From Simmondsia chinensis (lineage: Eukaryota; Streptophyta; Magnoliopsida; Caryophyllales; Simmondsiaceae), in assembly GCA_018398585.1 (NCBI GenBank), contig JAGTTD010000001.1:21283750-21347749 (forward strand): a stretch of DNA of 64,000 nucleotides, written 5' to 3'. The translations under genes were made by a program, and so were the position numbers. The notes under the pieces were generated by a model. It did not search any database. It was not told where the DNA came from and saw only the letters and a program-made list of their open reading frames with translations. Every line of letters begins with the position of its first letter. Position 1 is the stretch's first letter. This document shows positions 57,993-64,000 of the stretch, piece by piece.

Positions 57993-58393
57993 TGTTATGA
58001 TTCAAGATAAATCTTGATCATAACCTAGGGATAATGGAGTATGAGATGAGAAAAGAGTGAATAGCGATGAGAAATAGAGAGAATATAGATGAGAAGTAGA
58101 GAGAATTAGGGAGAAAGAAGAGATATTCAACATTCATCGCCTTATTATAATGCAAGACAAGCTACTTATACTATTTCTAGCCTAAGATGATTATAAGGGA
58201 AAATATCTAACAACTCACTTCACCTAGACAAACCACCTAACTCCCCCCGTAACCGACATTCCCTCCAAAATATCTAGATTAATACAAGACTTACACTAAA
58301 GAAAGTACTAATATGACTAATACTAGTGACTTATACTAATTCATTACAACCAATGGCTTCCTAATACTTAATCCCAAATCCTGGGCCATGATA
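57993..58393 (-). repeat. N2 3' LTR (401 bp)
   Basis: On the minus strand it ends CTTGAATCATAACA. The hairpin arms GTTATGATCAAG and CTTGAATCATAAC enclose ATTTAT. The start (TATCATGGCCC) has lost the TG. The purine tract CTCCAAAGGGGGAGTAT lies just upstream on the minus strand (58,394-58,410). Confidence 0.88.
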
Positions 58394-58410
58394 ATACTCC
58401 CCCTTTGGAG

Positions 58411-61400
58411 ATTCTTGTCCTTAAGAACTTTAGTAGAGAGTTGTGATTAGAACCCTTATTGATGCAAAAAGTTGCAGCTGAAGAGTGCTTTTTGGCATAG
58501 TATATACATTTGAAATATGAGCATTTGGATTTGAATCTGAATTGCAGCTTGAAGACTTGCTATTTGATGTTGGATTCCTGCTGTTGTCGGTGCTATAGCA
58601 GAGAAAAAAAATCCTCATAAACCCAATATCAAGCTACCTTCCCACTTGCCTAAGCATAAGAACTTCACTCAAGAAGCTTTATGTATCTGCATCGTGCCTA
58701 TGGATGTAGCAATATGAGTAAACAGCTTGCAAATATCCTCCTTTGCAAGGTTTTGGAAATAACTCTCTAGCTTGCTTAATGCCAACATGAGGTCCCATGA
58801 TTATGACAAGAATACTATTCTTCATTTTCCACTTTAAAGCTTCCCAACTGGCTGCTCCAATGTCTAAATTGATAGCAGTTTGATCAAATTCACAATCTTC
58901 CAAAACCTATTCAATCCCAGCCTCTTGCTAGATACTACCAGCAAAATAACAATTCACAGCTTCTTGTTTTAAGCTTTGAGTCCCTTTTCACAACAGCAAC
59001 TTTCCTTCATCCCTTACCATATCATTCCCAAATTACCACTGCCAACTTATACATCACTCCCCCACATCGTTTTCAAACTTTAGATGCAAACCATACACAA
59101 AAAATACCTGTAAATTACTTCTCAGTGCAACATTCCAGCTTAGATTCTTGAGCAATTGAAACTTTGGTCTAAAAATTTTAAACTTTTCTCCACTCCTCAA
59201 ATGTCACGGTTGAACTCCAAGGGGATTCTTTCAGAGTTTGAACCCTCAAGGTAGCCCAACTAATTGCTCGTAGCCTGCAACACAAGGAATTCAAGTCTTT
59301 TGCCAAGCCTTCAGCTCCTATCTGAATAGCCCTTTGTTTCTTGCATTCAAAAGAGTCTCTGCAGTTCAATTGATTCAAGTAAATCTAAATTCCAAGGTCT
59401 TGGAACCTCTGGCCTTCCTTCAAGATAGCAAGCAATGACTTTGCATTTGCATTAGTACTCTTAACAACACAGCTAAGGCCATGTCTGGATTGCTCACCAC
59501 CTCCTTACTGACTTGACCAAGCACAACAGCAGATATTGCAATTGTTCTCATGTAATACTTCTCAATAAAAACTCTCTGGTCCTTGTAATCAGAGTGATCA
59601 ATCTTCACAACACACCATTGACACTCATCCACCAACTCTTCCTTTGTATAATCTTGAACGTCACTTAAGCCTTGATTTTCTTTACAATTGATTCTAAGGC
59701 TGACTTGTTTCAAATGATGCTATTGGAGTATAAGCCAAAAGAATTCATGAGGCCTTACATTGGCTTGGACCCTTAGAGGATTCCCTTTACTCTTAATTTG
59801 ATTCATACCAACTCCTAGCTCCCGTTCTAATAGCCTTGCTAATTCAGCATCCGAAGCAAACAAAATCAGCTTGAATTGACATTTTGGTCCAAACATGAAC
59901 TCTTGATTGCCACTATACCTCCTCCTTTGGCCTTTCCTCTTGCTTCTTCCCACTTTGGAGCTAGATTTGAACTAAATTCCTCCACTCCTTGGGCTCCAAG
60001 AATGTGGTTGATCAACCAAGATGTCTACTAACACATCTTCACTGCTGAATTTTTCTGTGCTGATCTCAACAGATTGCTCCATTTTCCTTAGATCAGGGGG
60101 CCTATTGTTAGTGTTCTTAGATGAATAAACATTAACTCCACTTGCTCCACACGCTTGTGTCTGCATTTGTATATGATCTAGCCCATTACTCAGCGGAACT
60201 GGAACATCTCTTTACACTAGAATAAGATCAAACCACTCCTTTGCTAAGTTTGCTTGCACTGCTGCAGTATTAGCTATACTTCTTACTGATTTTGTATCAA
60301 TGCTCACTAAATTCCACCTCTTCCTTGCTAATTTCATTGCCTTTTTATCTATGAACAAGCCCCAAGTCTATCTATTAACAACAAAACCAACTTGGGCTGC
60401 CTCAACTTCATATTCTTGAGCATAAAAAACTTTTCAAGGATCACTTTATTTTCCTTGAGGAGAAGGAAATCTGGTACACTTCCTTTATAAGTGAAGATTG
60501 GCCTTTCTTTCTCTCTTAATTTCTTGCTTAAATAACATTTCTTCAGTTTCAACTAAATGACCAAACTGATCTCCCTATATGTTGTAATGTGAACTTCAAC
60601 CGCAACTTCCTAGTGCTCAGTACCTCAATCTGCACATGTTTCCAGCTTGCAACACTAAAACTTGATTCCACAAGTTGCTCCTCAGGCAGTGATGCATCAA
60701 TTCCTGATTGAAATGCACCTACTTCAGATTGTAGTGCTCCAAAACCTGATCGAGTTGCTACATATTCATTCTCAATCATAGTTGATTTGGTCATTGGCCA
60801 TCCAATAGCTGTTTGATCATCCTTAGCACGATTCCAACTCAATTATTCTCTTACTCTCAAACATATCACTAAGCTCCTCCTTCCCCGGATCAAGAGGCCA
60901 TAGTTTAGCTTGATTTGTTACTCTCATAAGCACTTTTATGCTCAATTGTGCGATTTTTTTGATATATAACACTGACCTTATCAAAAAAAAAAAAAACCTT
61001 TTATGCTCAACACTTGTGATTCTAAAGCAATCACATTTGCTTGTAGGACAGGCTACAGAATAGAAGTACAACTCACTACTAGCACATGTTTCTGCTACGA
61101 TTCATTCTTCTTATGCTGTACAATTGGTATAAAAGCTCGAAAAGGATCTCTATTCTTTAGATTTTGTTGTTGATCTTGCATCAAGTCATCCGGATCTGGC
61201 TGTAAATCTAAAACATAACTTTCAACCGATGCCACTTCATTCTTGCCTTGTGTTTCCACAGTTTGCTGCTGCATTTGTTCTTGCACTTCTACTATCCATT
61301 GTCCATCAACTGCCTAATTAACTACCGACTCTCATCAAAAGACTGATGTATCAGTTGCTTCACTGATTGGTGATGATTCTTCACTGAATCACGCATCTCT

Positions 61401-62027
61401 TATAACAGCTGTTGCACTAGAACAAATTGCCCTGACTGAATTGAGCTATCAGCAACCACTTCAGCCATTGTTATCAATGTTAAGGCAATGCTTCTGCTCA
61501 ACTGAAGTAAATATCCTAAATTTAGAACTATAAAGACAATCGATTCGCATGCAATTTCAGCTTGATCTCTTATTTATAGCTTTAATATCCTAAAATGATT
61601 CTGCCTTGGCTTAAACAGCCATATCTATCTCAAATCAACGCAAGTACTTCAACTGAGCAATGAATAAGAAATAACTGCACATGAACTGAAGTACTAGAGC
61701 TTGATTTAAGTAAATTCAGCAAGATCTATATAGATTCAGCTGATTTGAAAGCAATTCCAACTAAATCGATAAATCAATAGCATAAGTCACAAGAATCAAC
61801 TACGAGATCACCTTAACAGCAAGCTTTTAAGCCAAAGTCTTGATCAAATGCAACCAGAACAACTAAACTTGAGATTAATACAACCCGATCTGATGAATCT
61901 GGACAATTCAGCACAATATCTTGATCAAATACAATCTGATCAAGAGATTAAAATCTAATAAACTTGATCGAGTGCTCGCGCAATCAAATTGAACTCAATT
62001 CAACTTAATCGGAAGCAAACTCACAAG
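58411..62027 (-). other. N2 internal region without recognisable retroviral genes
   Basis: A possible minus-strand start, MAEVVADSSIQSGQFVLVQQ, lies at about 61,468, in the place where E1 and E2 start gag. A Q-rich piece follows (VEVQEQMQQQTVETQGKNEV, near 61,240-61,290). Further broken frames include GSVPDFLLLKENKVI near 60,480 and FGPKCQFKLILFASDAELAR near 59,870. I match none of these to a known domain. No zinc knuckle or catalytic motif was found. Confidence 0.6.
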
Positions 62028-62039
62028 CTTTGATACCAA
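62028..62039 (-). other. N2 primer-binding site
   Basis: On the minus strand the bases after the LTR read TGGTATCAAAGC, one transition from the initiator tRNA-Met site TGGTATCAGAGC used by E1 and E2. Confidence 0.88.
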
Positions 62040-62040
62040 T

Positions 62041-62824
62041 TGTTATGATTCAAGATAAATCTTGATCATAACCTAGGGATAATAGAGTAGGAGATGAGAA
62101 AGAAGTGAATAGCAATGAAAAATAGAGAGAATATAGATGAGAAGTAGAGAGAATTAGGGAGAAAGAAGAGATAATCAATATTCATCAATGCCTTATTACA
62201 ATGCAAGCTAGCTACTTATCCTACGTCAATGCGAATTTGACTTCCTACCCTCTTACTAGGTCATTCAAAGAAGCAGCAAAAATGATGGCAGCTAGTTTCT
62301 TTATTACGTCATTCAGTTCAAAGAGTCATTCTGGCATCTGCGGCAAGAACCATGCTTTTGGAAAAGTGGCAGAGTTAGCTGTCTGCGCGAGTCACCTTCT
62401 TCTAGGCTCCGCTGGACGAATTCGAATCAAACTTTCAGATGTCACTTGCTCTACCTAACCAACAACGACTACCCTTAACTTTCTTTTTGGATAACCTAAA
62501 ATGTGCAGGCCCAAACCAAGGCTGTGACGCTTCCTGTCTGCCACCTTAACGCACTAGCCAGTTAGCCCACCGTCAGCAAGCCGAAATTATGAGGAAATGG
62601 GAAGGCTCTAGCCTAAGATGATTACAAGGGAAAATATCTAACAATTCACTTCACCTAGACAAACCACCTAACTCCCCCCTTAACTGACATTCCCTCCAAA
62701 ATATCTAGATTAATACAAGGCTTATACTAAAGAAAGTACTAATATGACTAATACAAGTGACTTATACTAATTCATTACAACCAATGACTTCCTAGTAGTT
62801 AATCCCAAATCCCGGGTCATGACA
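62041..62824 (-). repeat. N2 5' LTR (784 bp) with an extra 387-bp segment
   Basis: It is homologous to the 3' LTR, starts TGTCATGACCCGGG on the minus strand and ends with the same hairpin. Between GCTACTTAT (62,219) and TCTAGCCTAAG (62,607) it has 387 bases where the 3' LTR has only ACTATT. Confidence 0.88.
62220..62606. other. Extra segment in the N2 5' LTR, coding-like
   Basis: It is less AT-rich than its surroundings. A plus frame is open at 62,201-62,458. A minus frame reads EQVTSESLIRIRPAEPRRR, stop, LAQTANSATFPKAWFLPQMP, stop, then LFELNDVIKKLAAIIFAASL, broken by only a few stops. I do not recognise the protein. It could be a captured gene fragment, a small transposon or original LTR sequence lost from the other copy. 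No TSD or inverted ends were found. Confidence 0.45.
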
Positions 62825-62829
62825 GCAAC

Positions 62830-63047
62830 TAAGCCCCCAGATTTTAATTCATTGGAAGCAACTAAGCTCACAGATTTTAATTAGTTGGGGTCAACTAAGC
62901 CCCCTAGTTTAGCCATAAAGAAGAAAATTGGTTGATGCATATTTTTAGAAAACTATGAAAAATAATACCATTAATAATTTGCTTGATGTAATAGGAGTTG
63001 AGTCTCGTAAGAAATGCCAAGTTAAATGTGAGCTTACTATATCTTTT
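62830..63047 (-). repeat. Tat-type leader with a three-unit tandem repeat
   Basis: Three units of about 31 bp (GCAACTAAGCCCCCAGATTTTAATT type) run to about 62,915. N2 inserted inside the first, whose start (GGTAGGCAAC) is at 57,983-57,992. The rest is non-coding leader of a minus-strand element. Confidence 0.6.
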
Positions 63048-63064
63048 CCACAGACGGCGCCAAT
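63048..63064 (-). other. Primer-site-like sequence of a Tat-type element
   Basis: The minus strand reads ATTGGCGCCGTCTGTGG, the border motif of many plant Tat-type elements, directly after the LTR end CGAAACA. Confidence 0.65.
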
Positions 63065-63335
63065 TGTTTCGGATTTTTATTTGAGGATGAGAACTGGACT
63101 CAAGCTCTTTATGATCAGAAGGAGGTTGTTGTACATCTAACCCAATATTTTCTGCAAGATAGCGAACAGTTAGAGGAGCCCGTGATTTTGACCATGGGGA
63201 CTCCTCCGATGCTTAAGTCAGTATTTGTTTCAAGTAATAAGTAATAATAAATAGTAAGCATAATAAACACTTACCATAGGACGAGAAGAAAAAGTAAAAA
63301 ATTAACAAACCACCCAAGGAATGGAGTGTGGGTGG
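63065..63335 (-). repeat. Tat-type LTR, 3' part, copy 2
   Basis: On the minus strand this is the last 270 or so bases of an LTR, ending CCGAAACA. It is similar to 16,762-17,035 and is cut near 63,335 by unrelated AT-rich sequence. Confidence 0.65.
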
Positions 63336-64000
63336 TGATTTTCCAATATAGCACATTTGATAATTTTCACTCCCAAAATAGCACGCGAAAATTTAAAATT
63401 ACCAAAATAGCATGCAAAAATTTAAAATTACCAAATTGGCATGCCTAATCATCATGCAGTAAAGGCATTTTGGTCATTTTATATTTTTAAAAATTAAAAA
63501 AAAGGAGAATTATTTTTTTCCTTATGCCTACGGTAACTTTTCACTAAAATGTAAAAAAAAAGGTAATTGCCTAAATTTTTTGTATTATATTATATAGATA
63601 TATTATTTGATACATAAATTTATCAAATTTTTAATAAACTATTGTCCAAAAAAAGTATATTTTACTCTTATTATTATTGGTATATATCGAAGTTTATACA
63701 TAATACAAAAATAAAATAATTTTTTTGAACACCATAAAAATAAAAATAAAATATTTAGACTAATAAAAATGTAATTATTTTATGAAAAGGCCATTACAGA
63801 CACATAATGAAGTCATTAGTGTAACATGATACCATAATTATTAGAAAAATGCCATAAAAACTAAAGATTTCTTCACGTATAACTATGTGGTACAAGCTAG
63901 TAGAACCTTGTGGTACATTTAGTTAAAAGTTATGGTACATTTACTTAAAACTCATAGTACATTCTAAAACTAATTCTAAATGTGTCCAAACGATGTTGGG
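63336..64000. other. AT-rich end of the window
   Basis: Direct near-repeats AAAATAGCATGCAAAAATTT and TTAAAATTACCAAA lie at 63,370-63,440, and three TGGTACATTTA(G/C)TTAAAA-like repeats at 63,888-63,965. No gene was seen. Confidence 0.5.

Larger units (their letters stand above)
57993..62824 (-). mobile_element. N2: non-autonomous LTR retrotransposon, TSD GCAAC
   Basis: Minus-strand 5' LTR 62,824-62,041, primer site, internal region 62,027-58,409, purine tract, 3' LTR 58,393-57,993. Perfect GCAAC copies flank it (57,988-57,992 and 62,825-62,829). The LTR ends, the pyrimidine-rich R/U5 part, the terminal hairpin and the tRNA-Met primer site are those of E0/E1, but I recognise no protease, RT or integrase. 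It is therefore probably mobilised by the chromovirus machinery. Confidence 0.9.

Noticed and set aside
1..64000. CRISPR array, bacterial operon, ribosome-binding sites or phage
   Set aside because: Nothing of the kind is seen; the content is plant retrotransposons throughout.

Overview
The window is plant nuclear heterochromatin. It is a stack of nested and decayed retrotransposons, and I could not identify an intact host gene. Evidence for a flowering plant: Ty1/copia and Ty3/gypsy lineages whose primer sites match plant initiator tRNA-Met (TGGTATCAGAGC type), a plant chromovirus with a C-terminal chromodomain, an Athila/Tat-type element with a TGGCGCCGTTGCCGGGGA-type primer site, plant L1 and RTE LINE remains, a plant-mobile-domain gene, and a plant-type 5S rRNA sequence inside a SINE. 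Almost every reading frame is broken by stops and frameshifts, and target-site duplications (TSDs) allow much of the insertion history to be read.

Left block (1-15,961). A copia element (only its RNase H end and LTR start remain, 11,919-12,343) was hit by a Tat-like retroelement 'N' (5,817-11,913) that carries a degenerate plant-mobile-domain gene in antisense. The 5' LTR of N was hit by a minus-strand Athila-like element (1,013-5,816). That element was in turn hit by a chromovirus 'E0' (1-1,012) in its gag and by a copia solo LTR (2,878-4,761) in its LTR. To the right lie a second copia 3' end (13,228-15,860) and two RTE-type LINE tails (12,629-13,208 and 14,613-15,027).

Middle block (15,962-39,969). 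AT-rich sequence and small tandem repeats surround a solo copia LTR (18,204-20,064). Next is a degenerate copia element 'C1' (21,246-26,129, TSD TCTAG), whose 3' LTR holds a 246-bp minus-strand SINE with a 5S rRNA head and an RTE-type tail. Minisatellites at 26,639-29,140 precede a 10.6-kb copia element 'C2' (29,378-39,969), which contains two further solo LTRs.

Right block (39,970-64,000). Three diverged tRNA-like units in tandem were split by an L1-type LINE on the minus strand (40,320-57,566, 16-bp TSD). The LINE was split by chromovirus 'E1' (41,711-54,397). The 3' LTR of E1 was split at its TATA-like site by chromovirus 'E2' (46,907-54,234), and the gag zinc knuckle of E2 was split by a 1.6-kb solo LTR (48,698-50,303). 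Further right a non-autonomous minus-strand element 'N2' (57,993-62,824, TSD GCAAC) shares LTR ends and a terminal hairpin with E0 and E1, and sits in a tandem repeat beside a Tat-type LTR (63,065 onward).

The best candidates for something new are the 5S-headed SINE beside its probable RTE-type partner, the antisense plant-mobile-domain gene inside a retroelement, the tandem tRNA-like array, and the LTR-terminal hairpin shared by autonomous and non-autonomous elements.
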